Shown one piece after another: positions 51,369 to 58,477 of a DNA stretch of 64,000 bases. The DNA comes from an uncultured Bacteroidota bacterium. Lineage in GTDB: Bacteria > Bacteroidota > Bacteroidia > Chitinophagales > Saprospiraceae. The stretch spans positions 20,370 to 84,369 of the forward strand of contig CALMWS010000387.1 of the NCBI GenBank assembly GCA_937870795.1. The letters run 5' to 3'. The notes beneath the pieces are model-generated. The model was not told the origin of the DNA, made no database searches, and saw nothing but the letters and a program-made list of their open reading frames with translations. The first letter of the stretch is position 1. Every line of letters starts with the position of its first letter. The translations under genes and the position numbers were made by a program.

Positions 51369-52318
51369 CAAGATGGCTCCCTGTTTTGGTCATGATGTAC
51401 ATGGTGGCAGCCCTTGCCTGGTGGAGTGTACTTTTATTGCAACAGAATGAGCAGCTTTACATACTCAAATCTGAAAAAATACAAACAACAGCCGGGAGCA
51501 AAATACTTGAAACCAATTATGAGAAACAGCGCAAGATGATCATGGGAGAAGGTCTGGTCTTTGCCATTTCCATGGTGCTGGGCACTTACTTCATTTACAA
51601 ATCCAACATTCGGGAGATGAACCTCTCCAGAAGGCAGAGTAATTTTTTATTGTCGGTTTCACACGAACTTAAATCGCCCCTTACCTCAATTAATCTGGGG
51701 CTCGAGACACTTAAAAAAAGAACACTGTCACAGGAAAAAATTGTAGAGGTGGCCAATATGGCTTTAAAAGAAAGCAGAAGATTAGAAAACCTCATTTCCA
51801 CCATTCTTACTGCAGCAAAAGTTGAACACGGCTACGTGCCAAAGAAAGAAGGACTCAATCTGGTTGATCTCATTCATCAATTGTCAAATCAGTATAACAG
51901 TCGTTATCCCGATCAACCAATTCTTACAGATATCAGGGTAGATGAAGCAATCATTTTAGGATCAAAGCAGGATATACTCTCATTATTGACCAATTTATTG
52001 GAAAATGCTATTAAATATGGAAAAAACAGCCCAATAAATCTGATTTTATCTGATGACCGTACTTTTTGGAAAATTGAACTCACAGACGAGGGGCCCGGAA
52101 TTCCACCTGATGAACGGGAAAAGGTCTTTGAAAAGTTTTACAGAATGGGCAACGAAGAGACCAGAAGTTCAAAGGGAACGGGACTCGGTCTTTACATAGT
52201 CAAAAAAATTGTTGATAGCCATAACGGCAAAATAGAGTTGACTCAAAATCGCCCAACTGGTAGCAAATTTGTGATTCATTTACCCAAAACTTCAAGAAAT
52301 GAAAATTCTATTGGTTGA
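51365..52318 (+). CDS. sensor histidine kinase
   Basis: The kinase has 317 residues. Two membrane helices (about 5-24 and 57-76) frame a small periplasmic loop of some 30 residues, and no HAMP domain is evident. The phosphoacceptor is H100 in SHELKSPLTSINLGLETL. The ATP-binding half has NLLENAIKYG, DEGPGIPPDE, EKFYR and SKGTGLGLYIVKK. ATG 51365 overlaps hemL by 4 bases; the upstream TTG 51356 is less likely. It overlaps the response regulator by 20 bases. The signal is unknown. Confidence 0.94.
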   Translation: MTRWLPVLVMMYMVAALAWWSVLLLQQNEQLYILKSEKIQTTAGSKILETNYEKQRKMIMGEGLVFAISMVLGTYFIYKSNIREMNLSRRQSNFLLSVSHELKSPLTSINLGLETLKKRTLSQEKIVEVANMALKESRRLENLISTILTAAKVEHGYVPKKEGLNLVDLIHQLSNQYNSRYPDQPILTDIRVDEAIILGSKQDILSLLTNLLENAIKYGKNSPINLILSDDRTFWKIELTDEGPGIPPDEREKVFEKFYRMGNEETRSSKGTGLGLYIVKKIVDSHNGKIELTQNRPTGSKFVIHLPKTSRNENSIG

Positions 52319-52976
52319 AGATGAATCCGAAATAAGGAAGTTGATGAAATTCAACCTGGAATTGGATGGTCACCTTGTGGATGAAGCCATTGATGGGAGA
52401 GAAGCCATGCAAAAATTTACCGAATACAGTTATGATGTCATCGTTTTGGATTTGATGCTGCCTTTTATTGATGGGCTTGAAATTTGTAAAAAAATCAGGG
52501 ATGTTGACCAGCATACAAAAATCATCATTGTTTCAGCACGGGATGGAGTTCAGGATAGAATTTTGGGGCTCAAACTTGGCGCCGATGATTATCTGACAAA
52601 ACCCTTTGATTTGGAAGAGTTTTTACTCAGAGTCAATAATTTGGGAAAACGTCTGGGAGAAAAACCTATAAAACTTCGTGAATTTGAATTTGGTGCCAAT
52701 ACAATTCAATTCGACCAATATTTTGCTATTACGGCCAACGGACAAATAAACCTTACACCCAGAGAAGCTGAATTGTTGAAATGTTTTATCGAAAATAAAA
52801 ATAAGGTCATCACACGAAAACAAATTCTTCAGGATGTCTGGGGCTATGATGTCTATCCATCCACCCGTACCATTGACAATTTCATCCTTTCTTTTCGCAA
52901 GTATTTTGAACAAAATGCCAAAGAGCCCGTTTACTTTCACACCATCCGTGGTGTAGGCTACAAATTCACTCCCTAA
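52299..52976 (+). CDS. OmpR-family response regulator
   Basis: The protein has 225 residues. The receiver domain carries the phospho-acceptor D51 in VIVLDLMLPF, with VEDESEI (acidic pocket), the conserved serine in IIIVSARDG and the lysine in ADDYLTKPFD. A winged-helix DNA-binding domain follows (NLTPREAELLKCFIENKNKV, GYDVYPSTRTIDNFI, HTIRGVGYKFTP). It overlaps the kinase gene by 20 bases and ends the hemL-kinase-regulator operon. Target genes are unknown; the palindrome at 53000-53015 is a candidate site. Confidence 0.95.
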   Translation: MKILLVEDESEIRKLMKFNLELDGHLVDEAIDGREAMQKFTEYSYDVIVLDLMLPFIDGLEICKKIRDVDQHTKIIIVSARDGVQDRILGLKLGADDYLTKPFDLEEFLLRVNNLGKRLGEKPIKLREFEFGANTIQFDQYFAITANGQINLTPREAELLKCFIENKNKVITRKQILQDVWGYDVYPSTRTIDNFILSFRKYFEQNAKEPVYFHTIRGVGYKFTP

Positions 52977-52999
52977 AAATATTAATAAAACTTTAAGAT

Positions 53000-53015
53000 A
53001 TTTGTTGCAACAAAT
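53000..53015. promoter_or_regulatory. perfect 16-base palindrome, possible operator
   Basis: ATTTGTTGCAACAAAT is fully self-complementary and ends 16 bases upstream of the -7 box of the YceI gene, covering where its -33 element would be. A dimeric regulator site is plausible. Confidence 0.5.
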
Positions 53016-53031
53016 GTTGGGGGGTATTGGT

Positions 53032-53039
53032 TATCTTTG
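53032..53039 (+). promoter_or_regulatory. -7 element of the YceI gene promoter
   Basis: TATCTTTG with a predicted start near 53046 and a leader of about 20 bases to ATG 53066. No well-spaced -33 TTG; the palindrome occupies that position. Confidence 0.5.
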
Positions 53040-53065
53040 CATCATTAAATAACAAAATAATTACA

Positions 53066-53632
53066 ATGAAACAATTCGTTCTCTCATTTCTTGCAATCGC
53101 CTTTTTGGCTGTAAATGCAATCGCCGGCAATGGCAAACCTGTAAATGTATCTGCTTCTAAAGTAAACTGGAAAGCATACAAAGTTACTGGGTCTCATGAA
53201 GGTTACGTTAACGTGAAAAGCGGATCACTTGAATTCAATGGCGATGCATTCACAGGAGGTAAATTTGTGATTGACATGACCAGCATCAATGCTACAGATG
53301 TATCTGGAAAAGCAAAAGAAAACCTGGATGGTCACCTCAAATCAGAAGATTTTTTTGGTGTTGCAAAATTTCCTGAAGCCAAATTGGATATTACAAGGGT
53401 AATTTCTAAAGGTAAGCCAGGTGAATACAAAGTTGTAGCCAATTTGACCATCAAAAACACAACCAAAGAAATTAAATTCGATGCTATGGTAGCAAATGGC
53501 AAAGCTACTGCCAGCATCAAATTGGACAGAACCGACTTCGATGTAAGATATGGTTCAGGCTCTTTCTTTGACAATTTGGGTGACAAAACCATCTACGACG
53601 AATTTGACCTTACTGTAAGTTTGGCATACTAG
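53066..53632 (+). CDS. YceI-family periplasmic protein
   Basis: The protein has about 188 residues with a signal ending in NAIAG, so it is periplasmic. The lipocalin-like YceI fold is visible in VNWKAYKVTGSHEGYV, GKFVIDMTSINATDV, LDGHLKSEDFFGVAKFPEA and IYDEFDLTVSLAY. YceI proteins bind long hydrophobic molecules such as isoprenoid quinones. Start chosen by the promoter and signal peptide. It is a monocistronic unit with its own terminator. Confidence 0.93.
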   Translation: MKQFVLSFLAIAFLAVNAIAGNGKPVNVSASKVNWKAYKVTGSHEGYVNVKSGSLEFNGDAFTGGKFVIDMTSINATDVSGKAKENLDGHLKSEDFFGVAKFPEAKLDITRVISKGKPGEYKVVANLTIKNTTKEIKFDAMVANGKATASIKLDRTDFDVRYGSGSFFDNLGDKTIYDEFDLTVSLAY

Positions 53633-53655
53633 TCAGTAGAAATCTCAAGATAAGC

Positions 53656-53682
53656 AGGAGGGGCATTGATCCCTCCTTTTTT
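53656..53682 (+). terminator. Rho-independent terminator after the YceI gene
   Basis: A seven-base-pair G/C-rich stem (AGGAGGG / CCCTCCT) with an eight-base loop is followed by a T run. It lies 24 bases after the stop. Confidence 0.85.
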
Positions 53683-53780
53683 ATTTTATCCATCTCCTTC
53701 TGTTAAAAAAAATGTCAAGTATAAACTGCAGAAGCATACAGAAGTGATTTGTGGTTCTATTACGGCCTTTGGCTCATGAT

Positions 53781-53792
53781 TTTAGGCCTAAA
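53781..53792. repeat. 12-base palindrome upstream of fabH
   Basis: TTTAGGCCTAAA is perfectly self-complementary and lies 46 bases before ATG 53838. It may be a regulator site for fatty-acid synthesis or chance. Confidence 0.35.
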
Positions 53793-53837
53793 GTGATAGG
53801 ATTTTTATAGTTTTACCTCAAATTCAAATCAAAAGTC

Positions 53838-54896
53838 ATGTTGAGGACCAAAATTGCAGGCATAGGAAAGTATTTGCCAAAAAAGATTGTCAGAAATGAT
53901 GATTTGTTGAAATACATGGACACCTCTGACGAATGGATTCAGGAACGAACCGGTATCCAGGAAAGAAGATACGCAGACAAACACAATGAAACAACTGCTA
54001 CCATGGGGGCAAGGGCAGCAGAAATTGCCATAGAAAGGGCAGGTATAACCAAAGATGACATAGACTTTATCATTTTTGCTACCCTCAGTCCAGATTATTA
54101 TTTCCCGGGCAGTGGGGTTTTGATGCAAAGAGAAATGGGCATTACCCATAAAGAAGCGGGGTGTCTTGACATTAGAAATCAATGCAGTGGCTTTATCTAT
54201 GGTCTTTCCATCGCAGATCAGTTCATCAAAAATGGTGTTTATAAAAACGTCTTATTGGTAGGTTCTGAGATGCATTCCATGGGTCTTGACTTTACCACCA
54301 GGGGAAGAAATGTAACCGTAATATTTGGTGATGGGGCAGGAGCCGTAGTGCTTCAGCCTACAACTCAAGAGGCAGAAGGGGTACTGACTACCCACCTGCA
54401 TGCAGATGGTACCCATGCAGAAGAACTTTCAATGATTTCACCGGGAGCCCATGCCGGCAAACATTTGGGTACTGAACAATTTGGGTTTCCTGATCCGGAA
54501 ATTCCGGGAGAAGTATTTATCACCCAAAAAATGTTGGATGAAGGGATGATTTATCCCAATATGAATGGACAATTGGTGTTCAAGACGGCTGTGGTAAAAT
54601 TTCCGGAGGTAATCCAGGAAGCCCTACAAAAAACAGGTTACCAGGCTTCTGATATTGACATGTTCATCCCACACCAGGCCAATTTGAGAATCAGTGCTTT
54701 TGTGCAAAAGAAATTGGGATTAAGCGACGAAAAAGTATACAACAACATTCAAAAATACGGCAATACCACAGCAGCCTCGATTCCTATAGCTTTATGCGAA
54801 GCCTGGGAAGAAGGAAAAATCAAAAAAGGTGATTTGGTATGTCTGGCTGCATTTGGTGCAGGATTTACGTGGGGCAGTGCCTTGATAAAATGGTAA
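53838..54896 (+). CDS. fabH: 3-oxoacyl-ACP synthase III
   Basis: FabH condenses acetyl-CoA (or a branched acyl-CoA) with malonyl-ACP to start fatty-acid synthesis. The protein has 352 residues. The catalytic triad is visible: C116 in DIRNQCSGFIYGL, H279 in FIPHQANLRI and N309 in KYGNTTAASIPIAL. The N terminus (IAGIGKYLPKKIVRNDDL, DEWIQERTGIQERRY) is typical. Its slightly long loop at about 195-225 is seen in other Bacteroidota. bshB1 follows after 5 bases, in one unit. Confidence 0.95.
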   Translation: MLRTKIAGIGKYLPKKIVRNDDLLKYMDTSDEWIQERTGIQERRYADKHNETTATMGARAAEIAIERAGITKDDIDFIIFATLSPDYYFPGSGVLMQREMGITHKEAGCLDIRNQCSGFIYGLSIADQFIKNGVYKNVLLVGSEMHSMGLDFTTRGRNVTVIFGDGAGAVVLQPTTQEAEGVLTTHLHADGTHAEELSMISPGAHAGKHLGTEQFGFPDPEIPGEVFITQKMLDEGMIYPNMNGQLVFKTAVVKFPEVIQEALQKTGYQASDIDMFIPHQANLRISAFVQKKLGLSDEKVYNNIQKYGNTTAASIPIALCEAWEEGKIKKGDLVCLAAFGAGFTWGSALIKW

Positions 54897-54901
54897 AATA
54901 A

Positions 54902-55618
54902 ATGGTAGACATACTCGCATTTGGGGTACACCCCGATGATGTGGAATTGGGTTGTTCGGGCACTTTGTTGAAAATGGCCCAACAAGGCTATTCCTTTGGC
55001 ATTGTTGATCTCACGAGGGGAGAGTTGGGTACTCGGGGAACTTCTGAAACCCGAAAATTAGAAGCTGAAAAAGCTGCGTCAATTTTGGGCGCTGCATTTA
55101 GGATCAATCTCGGTATGGCAGATGGTTTTTTTGAAATCAACAAACAAAACATGCTGGATGTAGCCCGACAGATAAGAATACACAGACCTAAAATTGTTTT
55201 GGCCAATGCGGTTCACGACAGACACCCGGACCACAGCCGCTCTGCCAAGTTGGTTTCTGATGCCTGTTTTTACAGCGGACTGGTAAAAATCGAATTGTGG
55301 GATGAAGATAACAATGATCTTGAACCCTATCGTCCTTTGGCAGTTTATCATTACCTTCAGGATCGCAATCTGAAAGCAGATTTTTGTGTAGACATCACAC
55401 CTTTTATGGATCAAAAAATTTCGTCTATACTTGCTTTTGAAACCCAGTTTAATGTTTCTGAGTCAGATGGCTTGCAAACGCCCATTTCCTCCAAACAGTT
55501 TTTTGAGTTTTTGTATGCAAAAGCAAGAGCTTACGGCAGAGACATCAATGTGGATTTTGCGGAAGGATTTACGGTGGAAAGAACTCCAGGTGTACATGAT
55601 CTGATGCAATTATTCTGA
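54902..55618 (+). CDS. bshB1: bacillithiol biosynthesis deacetylase BshB1
   Basis: BshB1 deacetylates GlcNAc-malate before cysteine addition in bacillithiol synthesis. This 238-residue PIG-L-type zinc deacetylase has the zinc motif HPDDVELGCSG (H10, D12, D13), LTRGELGTRGTSETRKLEAE and the second histidine region HDRHPDHSRSAKLV. The full match to the BshB1 pattern, together with bshC in the same window, makes this assignment firmer than a generic LmbE deacetylase. Downstream of fabH by 5 bases. Confidence 0.93.
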   Translation: MVDILAFGVHPDDVELGCSGTLLKMAQQGYSFGIVDLTRGELGTRGTSETRKLEAEKAASILGAAFRINLGMADGFFEINKQNMLDVARQIRIHRPKIVLANAVHDRHPDHSRSAKLVSDACFYSGLVKIELWDEDNNDLEPYRPLAVYHYLQDRNLKADFCVDITPFMDQKISSILAFETQFNVSESDGLQTPISSKQFFEFLYAKARAYGRDINVDFAEGFTVERTPGVHDLMQLF

Positions 55619-55635
55619 TTTTTGACCTAAAACAC

Positions 55636-55666
55636 TTGTCTTTTCCTCCAATTCGGGGTATATTTA
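55636..55666 (+). promoter_or_regulatory. promoter of the LTD-cupredoxin gene
   Basis: TTG (55636-55638), a 20-base spacer and TATATTTA (55659-55666), one mismatch from TAnnTTTG. The predicted start near 55672 selects ATG 55684. Confidence 0.5.
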
Positions 55667-55683
55667 CATCAAACATTAAACAA

Positions 55684-57387
55684 ATGAAATGTAAAATCTA
55701 CACCCTGCTTTTTTTGATTTTCTTTGCAAATTTGGCTAAGGCCCAATTGGTCATAAGCGAAATCATGTACAACCCACCAGAGTCGGGTGAAGATTCACTG
55801 GAGTATATCGAAATTCTAAATGCATCATCCGCTCCTTACAATTTACAGGATGTCAAATTTACAGCAGGTGTTACTTTTACGTTTCCCTCTCAGATTTTGG
55901 GTGCAGGTCAATCGGTTGTTGTTGCAAAAGATTCTGCAGCAATGAAGCTTATTTTTGGTATTTCTACCTTGCAGTTTACAGGAGCACTCAGCAATAGCGG
56001 TGAAGGCATAACCCTTACAGATGCTCAGGGCAATGTGCTGGATGAACTTGTTTACGATGATTCAGCTCCATGGCCGCTGGAGCCCGATGAAGGAGGTGCC
56101 AGCCTTGTTTTATGTGATGCCAATGTTGACAATGCTGTGGGCTCCAATTGGTCGGCAGCCCGCAACAAGACGGGTATCTTTATCAATGGAAAAGAGTTGT
56201 TGTGCTCTCCTGGTCTTGCCAATACAATATCCTGTAGCTCTGTTCCTTCTGTTTTTGTGGATGTAATGGACTTTTCTTTTTCTCCCAAAGACATTACCAT
56301 CGATGTTGGTACTACCGTGAGATGGACAAATAAGGGAGGTACCCACAATATTAATGGCAATCAATCTGTTTATCCTTCCAATCCTGCTTCTTTTGGTAAT
56401 GGATCACCTTCATCAGCATTGTGGTCGTATGATTTTACATTCACCAAGGCTGGTGTATACCAGTATCAATGTGACCCGCATGCTTCTTCAGGTATGAAGG
56501 GCACGGTTACAGTTGGTTCGGTTTCTTCTTATCCTGCCTATTCCATTTCCTCGGTAACCCATGTCAACCAGGAAGGTGTTGCTGACTCATTAAATGTTAA
56601 GTGTCAGCTAACCGGCATCGTGCATGGATACAACCTCCGTCCGGGTGGTTTGCAATTTACATTGATCGACAACCAAAACAACGGCATTGGCGTATTCAAT
56701 GGTACCAATGACCTGGGCTACACAGTTACTGAAGGTGATGCTGTCACCATCAAAGGAACCATTAATCAATTCAACGGTCTAACGCAAATCATTGCAGATG
56801 AACTGACACTTAAATCTTCGGGAAATGCCCTTGTCACTCCAAAATCTGTTCAGTCATTAAACGAAGAGGATGAATCCAGTTTGGTGGCTTTGCAGGGAGC
56901 ATTCAACTACGTAGATCCTGCAGAATGGAAGGGAGACGGAAGTTCATTCAATGTAAATATCACAAATGGCACGCAAACAATCCTCGTACGCATTGATAAT
57001 GATTGCAGTCTTTCGAATCAACCAGCCCCTTCAGCTCCTTTCACCATCAAAGGCATAATAGGTCAGTTTGATTCTGAAAATCCTTATGACGAAGGCTATC
57101 AATTGTTCCCCAGATACGCTGCTGATTTTGTTCCTGTGTCTGGCACCAATGAAAGTAACACCGAAAACATTTTTTCAATTAGCCCCAACCCCGGATCTAA
57201 TTATGGCTACATCAAAGGCTTGACGGCAAATGATCGGGTATCTTTGTATACACTTTCCGGAAAATTGATACAAAACATAGCAGGCAATGATCATTTGGAA
57301 GCAAGTAATCTGTCAAACGGTTTGTATTTAGTAGAAATCAAAACCAAAGCCAAAACCCAAATCTTAAAGTGGGTAATAGCTAAATAA
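55684..57387 (+). CDS. secreted LTD-cupredoxin protein with T9SS sorting domain
   Basis: The protein has 567 residues with a signal ending in LAKAQ. Order of parts: a lamin-tail domain (about 20-130: LVISEIMYNPPESGEDSLEY); a plastocyanin-like cupredoxin (about 190-285) with a full type-1 copper set H221, C263, H266 and M271 (GGTHNI, YQCDPHASSGM); two OB-like beta modules (about 290-480); and a C-terminal type IX sorting domain (SISPNPGSNYGYIKG, NLSNGLYLVEIK). It should be exported to the cell surface. The function is unknown. The downstream hairpin ends its transcript. Confidence 0.88.
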   Translation: MKCKIYTLLFLIFFANLAKAQLVISEIMYNPPESGEDSLEYIEILNASSAPYNLQDVKFTAGVTFTFPSQILGAGQSVVVAKDSAAMKLIFGISTLQFTGALSNSGEGITLTDAQGNVLDELVYDDSAPWPLEPDEGGASLVLCDANVDNAVGSNWSAARNKTGIFINGKELLCSPGLANTISCSSVPSVFVDVMDFSFSPKDITIDVGTTVRWTNKGGTHNINGNQSVYPSNPASFGNGSPSSALWSYDFTFTKAGVYQYQCDPHASSGMKGTVTVGSVSSYPAYSISSVTHVNQEGVADSLNVKCQLTGIVHGYNLRPGGLQFTLIDNQNNGIGVFNGTNDLGYTVTEGDAVTIKGTINQFNGLTQIIADELTLKSSGNALVTPKSVQSLNEEDESSLVALQGAFNYVDPAEWKGDGSSFNVNITNGTQTILVRIDNDCSLSNQPAPSAPFTIKGIIGQFDSENPYDEGYQLFPRYAADFVPVSGTNESNTENIFSISPNPGSNYGYIKGLTANDRVSLYTLSGKLIQNIAGNDHLEASNLSNGLYLVEIKTKAKTQILKWVIAK

Positions 57388-57395
57388 ATTTACAT

Positions 57396-57441
57396 GAAAG
57401 GATAAAGTCAACATCATCAGATCAGTTGACTTTATTCTTTC
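57396..57441. terminator. bidirectional terminator with a 17-base-pair stem
   Basis: Arms 57396-57412 and 57425-57441 pair over 17 positions with one G-U pair, around a 12-base loop. The right arm covers the last codons of the convergent hydrolase gene. Flanking AT tracts support both directions weakly. Confidence 0.7.
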
Positions 57442-58289
57442 AATAATTTTACCAAATAACCCCGGATGGTTTCACTTGCATAATAATACCTATGCTTAAG
57501 AAGTCTGGGGGCTAATCCACGGTGATCCTGAATGTCAGAAACATCGATTTCATACACATTTGAAAACCCATCTTTTAGGGCTAATCCTTCTCTTCCAAGA
57601 CGGTCATAGGGTACTATCCAGTTGGCTATTTCCAGCGTGCGGTCTGACTTACTTTTGAACACGTAGGTTTTTTGTGCAAAGTGTGTAAGCAACTTCAATT
57701 CTTTAGAAAAAATATCAGAAGGCACATCGGCAGCCAGCAGGAAAACCCGATTGATTTTCAACTCCATCTTATGCTCGAGCCAAAAGGTAAATATCTGTGC
57801 AAAAATGCGGTTACCCATGCTATGACACAGCCAGGACCAGGCTATTGATATATTCAATTTCGACAGTTCCTTTTGCAGTGCAAACAAAGTTTCAAACAAT
57901 AAACGACTTTTGTCTGCAGCGGCTTTAATACTTTCTTTATAGTCGGGTTCAGATTCCCATTTCAATGATAAAATGATCGGGTATTGCTCTTCAACGGCAT
58001 TAAAAACCTGATTTTGAAGAATGTAACCCACTTTTTTTTCAAAAAAACCAATGTGGGCCATAAAACCATGGATGTATACCAGAATTGATCCATTATCATG
58101 CAAATAGGGTGAAATTTGGGAAGCAAATTCTTGAATATCAATATATTGGTTCAAAGGCCCAAAACTATTTACACCCATGCCATACCTGCCAAATGACACT
58201 GTTTGCTCATGCCATTTTAAATGAATAAAAAAGTGCTGACAAGGCACCAGATCCTTTTTTCGTTTTATTATCCTGATTTTTTCAAACAT
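57432..58289 (-). CDS. alpha/beta hydrolase (DUF900-like)
   Basis: This 285-residue cytoplasmic protein has an alpha/beta-hydrolase fold: ILVYIHGFMAHIGFF carries the oxyanion region, and the nucleophile elbow is SWLCHSMGNRIFA, with C-H-S-M-G in place of the usual G-x-S-x-G. Later elements (RVFLLAADVPSDIF, IVPYDRLGREG, DIQDHRGLAPR with a likely catalytic histidine) fit lipases/esterases of the DUF900 type. The substrate is unknown. Its start region overlaps no other gene. Confidence 0.82.
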   Translation of the reverse strand: MFEKIRIIKRKKDLVPCQHFFIHLKWHEQTVSFGRYGMGVNSFGPLNQYIDIQEFASQISPYLHDNGSILVYIHGFMAHIGFFEKKVGYILQNQVFNAVEEQYPIILSLKWESEPDYKESIKAAADKSRLLFETLFALQKELSKLNISIAWSWLCHSMGNRIFAQIFTFWLEHKMELKINRVFLLAADVPSDIFSKELKLLTHFAQKTYVFKSKSDRTLEIANWIVPYDRLGREGLALKDGFSNVYEIDVSDIQDHRGLAPRLLKHRYYYASETIRGYLVKLLKE

Positions 58290-58409
58290 GGCTTAAAATT
58301 GGCGAAATTTTATAGTTGCAAATGAAAGATATTGCGGATCATAAACGAACACATTATTGATTTTAATTATATTTTTATTCGGTTAAGCCGTTTTTGCCTC
58401 TTTTTTACG

Positions 58410-58417
58410 TATTTTTG
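58410..58417 (+). promoter_or_regulatory. -7 element upstream of the OmpA gene
   Basis: TATTTTTG, implying a leader of about 54 bases, long compared with other genes here. No well-spaced -33 element. Confidence 0.4.
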
Positions 58418-58477
58418 TATCTGTTTTTTTGAATAGTAAACGTTTTCTACATTCAAACTCACGTCAATCGTTATAAG

